Positions 53,500 to 63,359 of a DNA stretch of 64,000 nucleotides are shown here, in pieces (within the stretch, counting starts at the first letter, position 1; every line of letters starts with the position of its first letter). Both the position numbers and the translations under genes were made by a program. A model generated the notes under the pieces. It searched no databases. It saw nothing but the letters and a program-made list of their open reading frames with translations, and had not been told where the DNA came from. This stretch comes from Pedobacter sp. SL55 (GTDB taxonomy: Bacteria; Bacteroidota; Bacteroidia; Sphingobacteriales; Sphingobacteriaceae), in NCBI RefSeq assembly GCF_026625705.1, contig NZ_CP113059.1:4376389-4440388 (forward strand), read 5' to 3'.

Positions 53500-54831
53500 A
53501 TGTATCAATTAAGTGTAGCGCCAAACCAAGTTAAACAAACATTAAAAAAGCATATCCTTGCCGATGGGTACGACCTAACCTATGATATAGAAAAAAGTAA
53601 CGGCGCTTATATTTACGATTCGAAAAACAACCGCAGGCTGTTAGATTTCTTCACTTGTTTTGCATCCGTGCCATTAGGATACAATCATCCTAAAATGGTT
53701 AATGATAAATCCTTTACACATCATTTACTATTAGCGGCATTAGCAAATCCGTCAAATTCTGATGTGTACACGCAACAATACGCAGAATTTGTGCATACTT
53801 TTTCTCGTGTGGGTATTCCTTCTTACTTGCCGCATGCCTTTTTTGTAGCAGGCGGAGCCTTAGCCATAGAGAATGCACTAAAGGTGGCCATGGATTGGAA
53901 AGTTCAGAAAAACTTTGCTAAAGGTTACAAAGAAGAGAAAGGATTTAAAGTCATCCATTTTGAAAAAGCTTTTCATGGCCGAAGTGGCTATACGCTAAGT
54001 TTAACCAATACGCTACCCGATAAAACGAAATGGTTTGCCAAATTCGATTGGCCTAGGGTTAGTACGCCTCAACTTAAATTCCCACTTAACGATGAAAATT
54101 TAAAAATCGCCGAAGAAACCGAAGCTACGTCATTAGCTCAAATCAAACAAGCTTTTGCGGATCACAAAGATGATATTTGTGCCATCATCATAGAACCTAT
54201 CCAATCCGAAGGTGGCGACAACCATCTTAGAGAAGAGTTTTTAATCCAACTTCGCCAACTGGCGGATGAAAACGAAGCCTTTTTAATATACGATGAAGTG
54301 CAAACAGGAGTAGGCTTAACAGGTAAGTTTTGGTGCCATCAGCATTTTAGTGAAAAAGCTAGACCAGACATTGTTGCTTTTGGTAAAAAAATGCAGGTAT
54401 GCGGAATTTTGGTTGGCAACAAAGTTGACGAAATTTCTGGAAATGTTTTTAATGTGCCATCACGTATTAACTCTACTTGGGGAGGTAACTTGGTAGATAT
54501 GGTTCGTTCTACTCAAATTTTAAACATCATAGAAGAAGATAATCTTTGCGAAAATGCAGCAGTTGTTGGCGATTACTTGAAAAATCAGCTCCATGGGCTT
54601 GCAACGAAATATGATAAAATGAGTAATGTTCGTGGTAAAGGTTTGTTATGTTCTTTTGATTTCCCTGATAAGGAAATGAGGAATAAATTTGTAGAAAAAG
54701 GAATGGCAGAAAACGTGATGTTTTTAGGTTGTGGTAACCAAACCATCCGCTTTAGACCTGCACTTTGTATCGAAAAACAACATATTGATGAAGGAATTGA
54801 AGTGATGCGCAAGATTTTGTCAACAATTTAA
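53500..54831 (+). CDS. lat: L-lysine 6-transaminase
   Basis: Class III PLP enzyme of 443 residues that moves the epsilon-amino group of lysine to 2-oxoglutarate, giving aminoadipate semialdehyde (as piperideine carboxylate). Distinct family phrases are DFFTCFASVPLGYNHPK, AFHGRSGYTLSLTNT, and FGKKMQVCG with the Schiff-base lysine at 296 or 297; INSTWGGNLVDMVR follows. The whole length matches LAT. A 25-base palindrome lies upstream and a 17-bp-stem terminator downstream, so it is a single-gene unit. Role: lysine breakdown, possibly with the acyl-CoA dehydrogenase nearby. Confidence 0.9.
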   Translation: MYQLSVAPNQVKQTLKKHILADGYDLTYDIEKSNGAYIYDSKNNRRLLDFFTCFASVPLGYNHPKMVNDKSFTHHLLLAALANPSNSDVYTQQYAEFVHTFSRVGIPSYLPHAFFVAGGALAIENALKVAMDWKVQKNFAKGYKEEKGFKVIHFEKAFHGRSGYTLSLTNTLPDKTKWFAKFDWPRVSTPQLKFPLNDENLKIAEETEATSLAQIKQAFADHKDDICAIIIEPIQSEGGDNHLREEFLIQLRQLADENEAFLIYDEVQTGVGLTGKFWCHQHFSEKARPDIVAFGKKMQVCGILVGNKVDEISGNVFNVPSRINSTWGGNLVDMVRSTQILNIIEEDNLCENAAVVGDYLKNQLHGLATKYDKMSNVRGKGLLCSFDFPDKEMRNKFVEKGMAENVMFLGCGNQTIRFRPALCIEKQHIDEGIEVMRKILSTI

Positions 54832-54838
54832 CCTGCTC

Positions 54839-54887
54839 AAAACCATTAAGAAGTAAAACATATAGCCACCTACTTCTTAATGGTTTT
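54839..54887 (+). terminator. long-stem terminator of lat
   Basis: Perfect 17-bp inverted repeat starting AAAACCATTAAGAAGTA, with a 15-base loop, ending in TTTT. Confidence 0.8.
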
Positions 54888-54944
54888 ATCATTTCATGAC
54901 TTCTCTGCTACAAACCCAAAATCAATTTCTTTTAATTTCGGGAC

Positions 54945-55337
54945 ATGAAAAAAATCGGTATAGCCTTATTTGTAACTGTTCTTATTGGCTGGATGTTAAA
55001 AGATACCTTTACACAATCAGGCATTGAGGATTTAAAAGGGGGTTTTAAAGAAGTAGCAACTTACCGCAATGAGAACAACACAGGTCCAATTCAGCGAATT
55101 TACGCGGTTACAGTTGTGGATACCTCAGCTGCCCAATTAAAAGAATACGGAGATTTAATGCCCCACACTAAATATGGCAATACTAAGGTTTATTATTTTT
55201 TAGCAGGCAAAACAGCACCTAAAACATTATCTCCAGGCAATGTTAATTTTGACAGCCAATTTAACAACAACTGCTTTGCTTTATACGAAAAAAGCGCTAT
55301 GGGTAACGTAGGTTTGGTTAAATGGCCGTTTAAATAA
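54945..55337 (+). CDS. Small membrane-anchored or exported protein of unknown function
   Basis: 130 residues with one N-terminal hydrophobic segment (IGIALFVTVLIGWML), either a signal anchor or an uncleaved signal. The rest is a compact soluble domain (RIYAVTVVDTSAAQLKEYGDLMPH, NTKVYYFLAGKTAPKTLSPG) with single Cys in NNNCFALYEKS, and ends VKWPFK. I do not recognise the family. It is a single-gene unit between lat and the convergent acyl-CoA dehydrogenase, followed by the ACTTACGAAGTTT palindrome. Confidence 0.65.
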   Translation: MKKIGIALFVTVLIGWMLKDTFTQSGIEDLKGGFKEVATYRNENNTGPIQRIYAVTVVDTSAAQLKEYGDLMPHTKYGNTKVYYFLAGKTAPKTLSPGNVNFDSQFNNNCFALYEKSAMGNVGLVKWPFK

Positions 55338-55346
55338 TATATAGTT

Positions 55347-55379
55347 AGACTTACGAAGTTTTTGAAACTTCGTAAGTCT
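55347..55379. repeat. ACTTACGAAGTTT palindrome, copy 2
   Basis: Perfect 15-bp arms AGACTTACGAAGTTT with a 3-base loop, the same 13-base core as at 22138-22176, again between convergent genes. Confidence 0.7.
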
Positions 55380-55386
55380 TCGGCTT

Positions 55387-56748
55387 TTAAACAAAAGCAG
55401 AATATCCAGTAATTGCCCTACCCACAATTAGCGTATTAATTTCTTTGGTACCCTCGTAAGAATAAATAGCCTCGGCATCTGCCACAAATCGAGCTACATT
55501 ATATTCTAAAAGGATACCATTGCCACCCATTACTTCTCTGGCTTTACTTACCACATCTCTTGTACGAAGCGAACAAAATACTTTTGCCAAAGACGCATGC
55601 TCATCTTTTAGCATTCCTTGATCTTGTAACTGCGAAAGTCTGAAACATAGCGTTTGCATGGCGGTAAGATTTGACAACATCTCTACTAAGTGATTTTGAA
55701 TAAGTTGAAATGAGGCGATAGGTTTGCCAAACTGCTTTCTAGTCCTAGTATAGTCCAAAGCGTTTTCGTAAGCACCACGGGCACAACCCACGGCCTGCCA
55801 AGCCACGCCAGCTCTTGTCATCTGCAATACTTTAGCAGTGTCTTTAAATGAATTCGCATTTTGCAATCGGTCAACTTCTTGCACTTTACAATCTGTTAAC
55901 GTAATTAACCCATTCTGAACTATTCTAAGTGCCATTTTATTTTCCATCTTCTCTACCGCAAACCCGGGATTATCCTTTTTAACGATAAAGCCCTTCACTT
56001 CGCCGCTATCTTCATCTCTGGCCCAAATCACTAGAATATCTGCAAACGTGGCATTACCAATCCATTTTTTTTGGCCGTTTAAAATCCATTCGTCACCTAC
56101 TTTTTTACAGGTTGTGGTTAATCCGCCAGCAGCTGCAGAACCTACTTCGGGTTCGGTAAGTCCAAAAGCACCTATGGTTTCGAATTTTTGCATAGATGGC
56201 AACCATTTCTGTTTCTGCTCCTCTGAACCACAAATATAGATGGAACCCATGGCCAATCCACTTTGCACACCGAAAAACGTAGAAAGCGAGGTGTCTATCC
56301 TAGCCATTTCCATAGCTAAAATTCCTTCCATTAAATTTGATTTCCCCGGACAGCCGTAACCTTTGTAAGTCAAACCACAGATATTTAGCTCGGCTAATTT
56401 TGGGATAACCTCAAAAGGAAATTCTGCTCTGTTCCAATAACTGTTTACAATTGGCTTAACTTCCTTTTCTAGAAAAGCCCTAACTTTTAACTGCAAAGCT
56501 CTGTCTTCTTCGTTAAGTGCTTCTTCGCCCAATTGATAAAAATCTCCTTCAATAGGTGGTAATTCCTTTTTACGAGAACCTCCACCCATCATTTTCATCA
56601 TTCCTTGCAGTTGCTTTTCGTCGAGACTGGAAATGGTTTCTACCATTTTAGGCAGATCTACCTTTTTAGAAAGTGCATCCAGTTTCTGGAAGTCTACACT
56701 TTTAAACAATTGATAGGCGTTTTTTAAAGAGGAAAATAGATTGGCCAT
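55387..56748 (-). CDS. Acyl-CoA dehydrogenase (glutaryl-CoA dehydrogenase-like)
   Basis: 453-residue flavoenzyme oxidising an acyl-CoA at the alpha-beta position. Core features: FGLTEPEVGSAAAGG (FAD contact), WILNGQKKWIGNATFAD, YTRTRKQFGKPIASFQL, and YSYEGTKEINTLIVGRAITG, whose Glu near residue 430 would be the catalytic base. The EGT-type phrase is closest to glutaryl-CoA dehydrogenases, which would fit lysine breakdown with lat. The frame is open 63 codons further upstream with no conserved sequence; the start MANLFSSLKNAY is chosen. An extra N-terminal helical part with QGMMKMMGGGSRKK precedes the core. Confidence 0.88.
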   Translation of the reverse strand: MANLFSSLKNAYQLFKSVDFQKLDALSKKVDLPKMVETISSLDEKQLQGMMKMMGGGSRKKELPPIEGDFYQLGEEALNEEDRALQLKVRAFLEKEVKPIVNSYWNRAEFPFEVIPKLAELNICGLTYKGYGCPGKSNLMEGILAMEMARIDTSLSTFFGVQSGLAMGSIYICGSEEQKQKWLPSMQKFETIGAFGLTEPEVGSAAAGGLTTTCKKVGDEWILNGQKKWIGNATFADILVIWARDEDSGEVKGFIVKKDNPGFAVEKMENKMALRIVQNGLITLTDCKVQEVDRLQNANSFKDTAKVLQMTRAGVAWQAVGCARGAYENALDYTRTRKQFGKPIASFQLIQNHLVEMLSNLTAMQTLCFRLSQLQDQGMLKDEHASLAKVFCSLRTRDVVSKAREVMGGNGILLEYNVARFVADAEAIYSYEGTKEINTLIVGRAITGYSAFV

Positions 56749-56987
56749 AGATGGGATATGTTTAAAGTAAAAGTTAAAAGCCAAAACTAACTGACTTTGT
56801 GATTTAAACTTAAACAAAAAATGACCAAAATTGTTGGGTTTTGAAGGATTTTCTCCCGAAGGTTTTCGAAACGTATTCCCTGTTAGCGAGAGCGACAACA
56901 AAGAGCAAAGCAAATTACACGTTGCCGTCTCCGCCAACCTTTCGCACTAACTTATAAGATCTTTCCTTCTTTCGAAACATCTAATTT
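56749..56987. other. Gap upstream of the acyl-CoA dehydrogenase gene
   Basis: 239 bases with no supported gene. The minus-strand frame of the acyl-CoA dehydrogenase stays open here but codes for a non-conserved stretch with clusters of Leu/Ser. GAAGGATTTTCTCCCGAAGG near 56842 is a small inverted word pair. Confidence 0.3.
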
Positions 56988-57704
56988 TTACCTCAAATCG
57001 AACAAACTATCTACACCTAAAAGCTTTCTGGAAGTAAAACCTTCGCCATACTCGGCGCCAATATTTTTACCCATTTCCCTAGCCCGGGCAATTACCGATT
57101 GCAAAAATGCGGGAGTAGAAATATAAGTTTGAGGCTCATTTTCGCTTGGACTATCAAACTGCGTTTTGAAAGCTCTAATGGCTGCTATTTTTTGTTCCAT
57201 GTGCTCAGAAATATCAACAATGATATCTGGCTCGATATACGTATCCTGAATGTATTGCAAAGTTAATCTCGGTCGCCAAGGTTGTTGCGCTGCACCATTT
57301 AGCTCAGTTTCTACCTTTCTTAATCCAGAGAGAAAAATGGCATCGTTAGCTAAATCAGAAGCCCTACCATGATCAGGATGACGATCGTGTAAAGCATTGG
57401 TAAGGATAATTTCGGGTTGGTATTTGCGGATCATCTTTACCACTTGCAGCTGGTGCTCCTCATCATTTTTAAAGAAACCATCTCTAATACCGATATTTTC
57501 TCTGGCATGAATTCCCATAATTGCCGAAGCATTTTTAGATTCTTCTGTACGGGTTTCAATCGTACCACGTGTTCCTAACTCGCCCTGGGTAAAATCTACA
57601 ATCCCTACTTTTTTACCCTGTGCAATATGTTTGATAATCGTACCCGAGCACCCTAGTTCAGCATCGTCTGGATGAACAGCTAACACCAATAAATCTAATT
57701 TCAT
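56988..57704 (-). CDS. bshB1: Bacillithiol biosynthesis deacetylase BshB1
   Basis: Zinc-dependent N-acetylglucosaminyl-malate deacetylase in bacillithiol synthesis, 238 residues. The PIG-L/LmbE metal motif is AVHPDDAELGCSGT (His11, Asp13, Asp14), with the third ligand in DRHPDHGRASDL near residue 110. TQGELGTRGT is typical of the BshB1 group. bshA and bshC are not in the window. It stands with GPx on the same strand. Confidence 0.92.
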   Translation of the reverse strand: MKLDLLVLAVHPDDAELGCSGTIIKHIAQGKKVGIVDFTQGELGTRGTIETRTEESKNASAIMGIHARENIGIRDGFFKNDEEHQLQVVKMIRKYQPEIILTNALHDRHPDHGRASDLANDAIFLSGLRKVETELNGAAQQPWRPRLTLQYIQDTYIEPDIIVDISEHMEQKIAAIRAFKTQFDSPSENEPQTYISTPAFLQSVIARAREMGKNIGAEYGEGFTSRKLLGVDSLFDLR

Positions 57705-57716
57705 ATAATTAATTTT

Positions 57717-57793
57717 AAATGAGTAGATGATTAAATAAGTAAATACTTTTGAAAATCCAGTCGTTATTTACCCACGTAATCATTTTTTCATTT
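57717..57793. repeat. inverted word-repeat spacer between bshB1 and gpx
   Basis: A 29-base arm (57717-57745; begins AAATGAGTAGATGATTA) matches the complement of 57765-57793 at 22 positions. The inner and outer words ATGATTA, GTAAATA and CATTTAGTCATTTT occur also near 47396-47475. The right arm runs into the stop codon of gpx. Confidence 0.55.
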
Positions 57794-58298
57794 AGTCATT
57801 TTCCAATAATAACCTCTGTATTTTTTTCTTCACTTTAGATGAAGTTGGCTTGGTAAATGGAAAGAAATATTCCACTACTTCTCCTTTTTTATTGATCAGG
57901 TATTTATGAAAATTCCAACGCGGCGTAGAAGTTAGGTTGCCATTTTGCTTTTTATCTGCTAAGAATTTAAACAGCGGATGGGCTGCTTTGCCTCTTATCA
58001 TTACTTTATCAAAAATAGGAAATTGTACGCCATAGTTAACTTCGCAAAATTCGTTAATTGCTGCGCCATCTAAAGGTTCCTGTTTACCAAAATCATTGGA
58101 AGGGAAGCCCAAAACCTCAAAACCTTGTCCAGAAAATTCGTCTCTAATTTCTTGCAGTTCTTTTAGCTGCGGAGTAAAACCACAACCAGAAGCCGTGTTT
58201 ACAATCAACAATACTTTACCGTCAAAATCGGCCAAGTTTTTTTCTGTTCCATCAATAAGGCGAGCCTTAAATGGATACACTGTTGGATTTACCTTCAT
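57792..58298 (-). CDS. Glutathione peroxidase family protein (Cys type)
   Basis: 168-residue thiol peroxidase. The active-site triad appears as Cys39 (NTASGCGFTPQ), Gln in GFPSNDFGKQEP (near 81) and Trp in TPRWNFHKYLI (near 135). Bacterial members of this family usually use thioredoxin rather than glutathione, which this bacillithiol-type organism probably lacks. No signal peptide. It is ten bases behind the DUF4294 gene stop, so probably one transcript. Confidence 0.92.
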   Translation of the reverse strand: MKVNPTVYPFKARLIDGTEKNLADFDGKVLLIVNTASGCGFTPQLKELQEIRDEFSGQGFEVLGFPSNDFGKQEPLDGAAINEFCEVNYGVQFPIFDKVMIRGKAAHPLFKFLADKKQNGNLTSTPRWNFHKYLINKKGEVVEYFFPFTKPTSSKVKKKIQRLLLEND

Positions 58299-58307
58299 AT
58301 TTAAACT

Positions 58308-58925
58308 TTATTGATAGTAGCCAGAATTTCTAATGATCGATTCGATATCTCTATCTTCTTGAACACTGTAGGTATTTTTCAAGTTATGTCCTACAACTCT
58401 AGCAACCAATTGGTAAGAAAACGCCGCAAACTTGCCTTTTGTTTCCTTTACGATGTCATAAGTTGTTCTCCCTACCTCTCTATCAATTAATTTAGTTAAT
58501 ATTTGTCCTTGTGTAATGGTCAACTCCTTTATTTCGGTGTTAAACATCTTCTTAATTTCATTATCGCATTCTTTTATCAAACGCTTTTGTTCCTTTTTAT
58601 CTGCTACAACAGCCACATCCCGCTCTAGCTGCTCATATCTTCGCTTTGCAAATAAAGCATAAGGCATTACTTTAAGCACGTTGTATCTCAACCTATTATA
58701 AGCGGCTTGCTCTTGCGGCGATTTCCAAATACGCTGACCTAGAATAACAACTTCTTTAAGGCCAATCCATGGAATCATGTAACCACCATCATTTGTAGCC
58801 GCCACACGAATGGTATCATTTTTGCCTAATTTTGGCCAAATACCAGTTGATAAACTGTCTTGAGCATTTGCATCAAAAACAGCAATCATGACAATAGAAA
58901 CAGCAAAAAGACGATAAAATTTCAT
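58308..58925 (-). CDS. DUF4294 domain-containing exported protein
   Basis: 205 residues from the inner ATG; a second ATG six codons upstream (MNRHKF) is possible. The chosen start MKFYRLFAVSIVMIAVFDANA is a standard signal peptide. The DUF4294 body includes LKEVVILGQRIW, YNRLRYNVLKVMPYALFAKRRYEQLE (in parts), and MFNTEIKELTITQGQILTKLIDREVGRTTYDIVKETKG in pieces. It is a conserved Bacteroidota family of unknown function, expected in the periplasm. GPx follows closely. Confidence 0.82.
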   Translation of the reverse strand: MKFYRLFAVSIVMIAVFDANAQDSLSTGIWPKLGKNDTIRVAATNDGGYMIPWIGLKEVVILGQRIWKSPQEQAAYNRLRYNVLKVMPYALFAKRRYEQLERDVAVVADKKEQKRLIKECDNEIKKMFNTEIKELTITQGQILTKLIDREVGRTTYDIVKETKGKFAAFSYQLVARVVGHNLKNTYSVQEDRDIESIIRNSGYYQ

Positions 58926-59035
58926 AAATTTATGCCTATTCAAAGTTAGCGCAATTTTTATATATTCGTTTTAACTACAACCCAATATAACACTTTATAG
59001 TATAAAAATACTATAATTTTACCTATAAAACACAA

Positions 59036-61245
59036 ATGAAGAATACTTTGGTTATTGATCTTGAGGCAGAGAAAAAAGAAATACTAAAAAGGTACAGGGC
59101 TTTGCTACGTGCCTCTAAATCAACCCTTCAAAAAGGAGATAAGAAAGAAATACGCAAAGCTTTCGATATGGCATTAGAAAGCCATAAAGACATGCGACGC
59201 AAATCTGGGGAGCCTTATATTTACCATCCAATTGCTGTGGCGCAAATTGCCGCCGAAGAAATTGGTTTAGGTACCACTTCTATTGTTTGCGCCTTGCTGC
59301 ACGATGTAGTAGAAGATACCGATATCACTTTGGAGGATATTGAACGTGAATTCGGTAAAAAAACAGCGAAAATTATTGATGGTTTAACCAAAATTTCTGG
59401 CGTTTTTGACACCAACAGTCCTTACAGGCAGAGAATTTCAGAAAAATGTTGCTTACACTTGCTGATGATGTAAGGGTAATTTTAATTAAACTGGCGGATA
59501 GGTTGCACAATATGCGTACGATGGACTTTATGCCTCGTCACAAACAGCTAAAAATTGCATCAGAAACCATTTACTTATATGCCCCGTTAGCACATCGTCT
59601 GGGTTTGTATGCCATTAAATCCGAACTCGAAGATCTTTCAATGAAATATCTCGAACCAGATACCTACAAATACATAGCCACTCAGCTTAACGAAAAAAAA
59701 GCAGAAAGAAATGCATTTATTAAAAGCTTTGTAGAACCTATTACTGATATCTTGGCCGAGCAAGGTTTAACAGCCAATGTTTATGGCCGCCCAAAATCAA
59801 TCCATTCTATATGGAATAAAATGAAGAAAAAGAACATTCCTTTTGAGGAGGTTTACGATCTTTTTGCCATTAGAATCATCCTAGATAGCCCCTTAGAAAG
59901 AGAAAAAGCAGATTGTTGGAAAGCCTATTCTATCGTTACCGATTTGTACCGTCCAAATCCAGACCGTCTGCGTGATTGGGTTTCTTCTCCAAAAGGTAAC
60001 GGTTACGAGTCTTTACATACTACTGTGATGGGGCCAAAAGGCCAATGGGTAGAAGTTCAAATTCGTACACAACGTATGAACGAGATTGCAGAAAAGGGTT
60101 TTGCCGCACACTGGAAATACAAAGAAAGCAGCAATGATAATGGTTTAGATCAATGGATCCAAAAAGTGAGGGAAATGCTAAGTAACCCAGAATCTAACGC
60201 ATTAGATTTCTTGGACGATTTCAAAATGAACCTTTTCTCTGATGAGATTTTCATTTTTACACCAAAAGGAGCTTTGTTACAGTTGCCTTTAGGTGCAACT
60301 GCTTTAGATTTTGCCTTCGAAATCCATACAGATATTGGCGCAAAATGTATTGGCGCCAAAGTAAACCACAAATTAGTTCCGCTTTCTTATAAACTACAAA
60401 ACGGCGATCAGGTAGAAATCATCACATCTAGCAAGCAAACGCCGAAAGAGGATTGGTTAAATATCGTGATGACGGCAAAGGCCAAATCGAAAATCAAATC
60501 ATCATTAAAAGAAGAAAAACGTAAAATTGCAGAAGAAGGCAAGGAACTGTTAGAGCGCAAACTTAAATCGCTTAAAATCACTTACAATACAGACAACCTT
60601 AATAAGCTAAGCTATTTCTTCAAACTTCAATCTACGCAAGATTTATTCATAAACGTTGCTACCGGAAAAATAGAGCTTAAAGACCTGAAAGAATATCTTG
60701 CAAGTGAAAAGGAAATTGAGAACCGAGGCAACGAAAAAACAAGTGATAACGAACGCATAGATGCTCTACTTAAAAAGGTTAAAGGCCCTGAATCTGACGT
60801 CCTATTAATTGGCGAAGATTTACAGAAAATAGACTACACATTGGCAGTCTGCTGTAATCCCATACCGGGAGATGATGTTTTTGGATTTGTTACGGTAAAT
60901 GAAGGCATCAAAATACATCGTACCAATTGCCCTAATGCTGCCCAACTGATGGCCAATTATGGTTACCGTGTAGTAAAAGCGAAATGGAACAGGCAACAAG
61001 AATTGAGTTTCTTAACAGGGTTACGTATCGTCGGCATAGACGATGTTGGCTTAATCAATAACCTTACCAAGGTAATTTCAAACGATTTTAAAGTAAATAT
61101 CCGTTCCATTACCATTGATACCGAAGACGGCATTTTTGATGGTTCTATAAAGGTTTTTGTAAATGATAAGGAGCATTTAGATAATCTGATTAAAAATTTG
61201 TTAGACGTAAAAGGCATAACTGGGGTAACTAGATTTGATGCCTAA
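59036..61245 (+). CDS. spoT: Bifunctional (p)ppGpp synthetase/hydrolase (RelA/SpoT), frameshifted
   Basis: 736 residues after one repair near 59428-59437. Order: HD hydrolase domain (HHDVVED-type ALLHDVVEDT near 85-95), the break after SPYRQ, continued KMLLTLADDVRVILIKLADRLHNMR, then the synthetase domain (VYDLFAIRIILD, PKGNGYESLHTTVMG), TGS domain (FTPKGALLQLPLGATALDFA) and C-terminal ACT domain (LRIVGIDDVGLINNLTKVI). Expected sequence at the break is Q-(A)-E-N-F-R-K; a single G or a 4-base GGCA unit is missing. The only stringent-response enzyme seen, so a true loss is improbable. Confidence 0.92.
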
Positions 61246-61246
61246 T

Positions 61247-61420
61247 TAATGGTTAATTATGAATGATTAATTGTTAATGATGAAAGAGAATATCATAAAG
61301 AACAAGAGCTTTAAGTTTTCTATTCCGATTGTAAAACTCAATCAGTATCTACAAAGGCAGAAAAAGGAATTTGTTTTAAGTAAACAACTGTTATAAGTAA
61401 TCATTAATAACTAACCATTA
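61247..61420. repeat. Small element with 23-base inverted ends around a gene remnant
   Basis: Bases 61247-61269 (begin TAATGGTTAATTATG) match the complement of 61398-61420 at 21 of 23 positions. Between them lies the four-helix-bundle remnant. The arms use the words TTAATGG and ATGATTA, seen in other spacers, so chance similarity of low-complexity words must be considered. Confidence 0.5.
61280..61396 (+). pseudogene. Truncated four-helix-bundle protein (23S rRNA-IVS/S23 type), N-terminal 38 residues
   Basis: ATG to TAA encodes MKENIIKNKSFKFSIPIVKL, then NQYLQRQKKEFVLSKQLL. This equals the first helix and start of the second of the four-helix-bundle proteins (about 120 residues) that are scattered in Bacteroidota genomes; the continuation RSGTSIGAN is missing. 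The frame ends exactly where the right inverted repeat begins. It is best called a remnant, unless the short peptide is itself made. Confidence 0.6.
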
Positions 61421-61481
61421 ACATTCCATCATTTTATCAACATAAATCCTTGTAATCCTTTAATCTCTGTAATCAATTAAC

Positions 61482-61489
61482 TACCTTTG
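61482..61489 (+). promoter_or_regulatory. -7 element of the Fur-family gene
   Basis: TACCTTTG fits TAnnTTTG. Only two bases separate it from an ATG at 61492, too near for that codon to be in a message, whereas the ATG at 61507 would have a short leader with GGAG (61494-61497). Confidence 0.45.
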
Positions 61490-61506
61490 AAATGGAGTTT
61501 AAAACT

Positions 61507-61980
61507 ATGTCTGAACAGAACACAAGCGAGTTAGTTAGAAAGATATTTGAAGCTTATCTCGAAAATAAAAACTTAAGAAAAACCCCTGAGCGTTTTGCTA
61601 TTCTAGAAGAAATCTACTCAAGAGATGATCACTTTGATGTGGAAACCCTTTACATACACATGAAAAATCAAAAATACCGTGTAAGTAGAGCTACGGTTTA
61701 CAATACATTAGAGTTATTGGTTTCTTGCGATTTGGTAACTAAACACCAATTTGGCAAAAACATGGCTCAATTCGAAAAATCTTACGGTTATCATCAACAT
61801 GATCACGTAATTTGTATCGATTGTGGCAAAGTAGTAGAATTCTGCGATCCACGTATTGGTCAAATTCAAAATATGGTTGGCGAATTGCTAAAATTCGACA
61901 TCAAACATCACTCTTTAAATCTTTACGGAATATGTTTTGATTGTAGCGCAGCTGCAACCATCAAAAACAAAGCACACTAA
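61507..61980 (+). CDS. Fur family transcriptional repressor
   Basis: 157 residues from MSEQNTSELVRKIFEAYLE. The winged helix (KTPERFAILEEIYSRDDHFDVETLYIHM, in part) and dimer domain are complete, with the metal-site motif YHQHDHVICIDCGKVVEFCD and a second zinc Cys pair GICFDC. An ATG five codons upstream is rejected because it sits two bases after the -7 box. The regulated metal cannot be told from sequence; Fur, PerR and Zur share these motifs. It is followed 40 bases later by purA. Confidence 0.9.
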   Translation: MSEQNTSELVRKIFEAYLENKNLRKTPERFAILEEIYSRDDHFDVETLYIHMKNQKYRVSRATVYNTLELLVSCDLVTKHQFGKNMAQFEKSYGYHQHDHVICIDCGKVVEFCDPRIGQIQNMVGELLKFDIKHHSLNLYGICFDCSAAATIKNKAH

Positions 61981-62011
61981 TTATTTACAATAACCAATCT
62001 TATTCTCTTAA

Positions 62012-63298
<1,287 letters not shown>

Positions 63299-63317
63299 GA
63301 TAAGATAAATTTGCTAT

Positions 63318-63358
63318 AAAAAATGCTTTCGGAAAACTATTTCGAAAGCATTTTTTTT
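63318..63358 (+). terminator. terminator of purA
   Basis: 14-bp stem AAAAAATGCTTTCG / CGAAAGCATTTTTT with an 11-base loop and a T8 tail. Confidence 0.85.
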
Positions 63359-63359
63359 G

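Noticed and set aside
56749..56937. 63-codon N-terminal extension of the acyl-CoA dehydrogenase
   Set aside because: The extension has no conserved part and is unlike a signal peptide; the enzyme aligns from the inner ATG at 56748.
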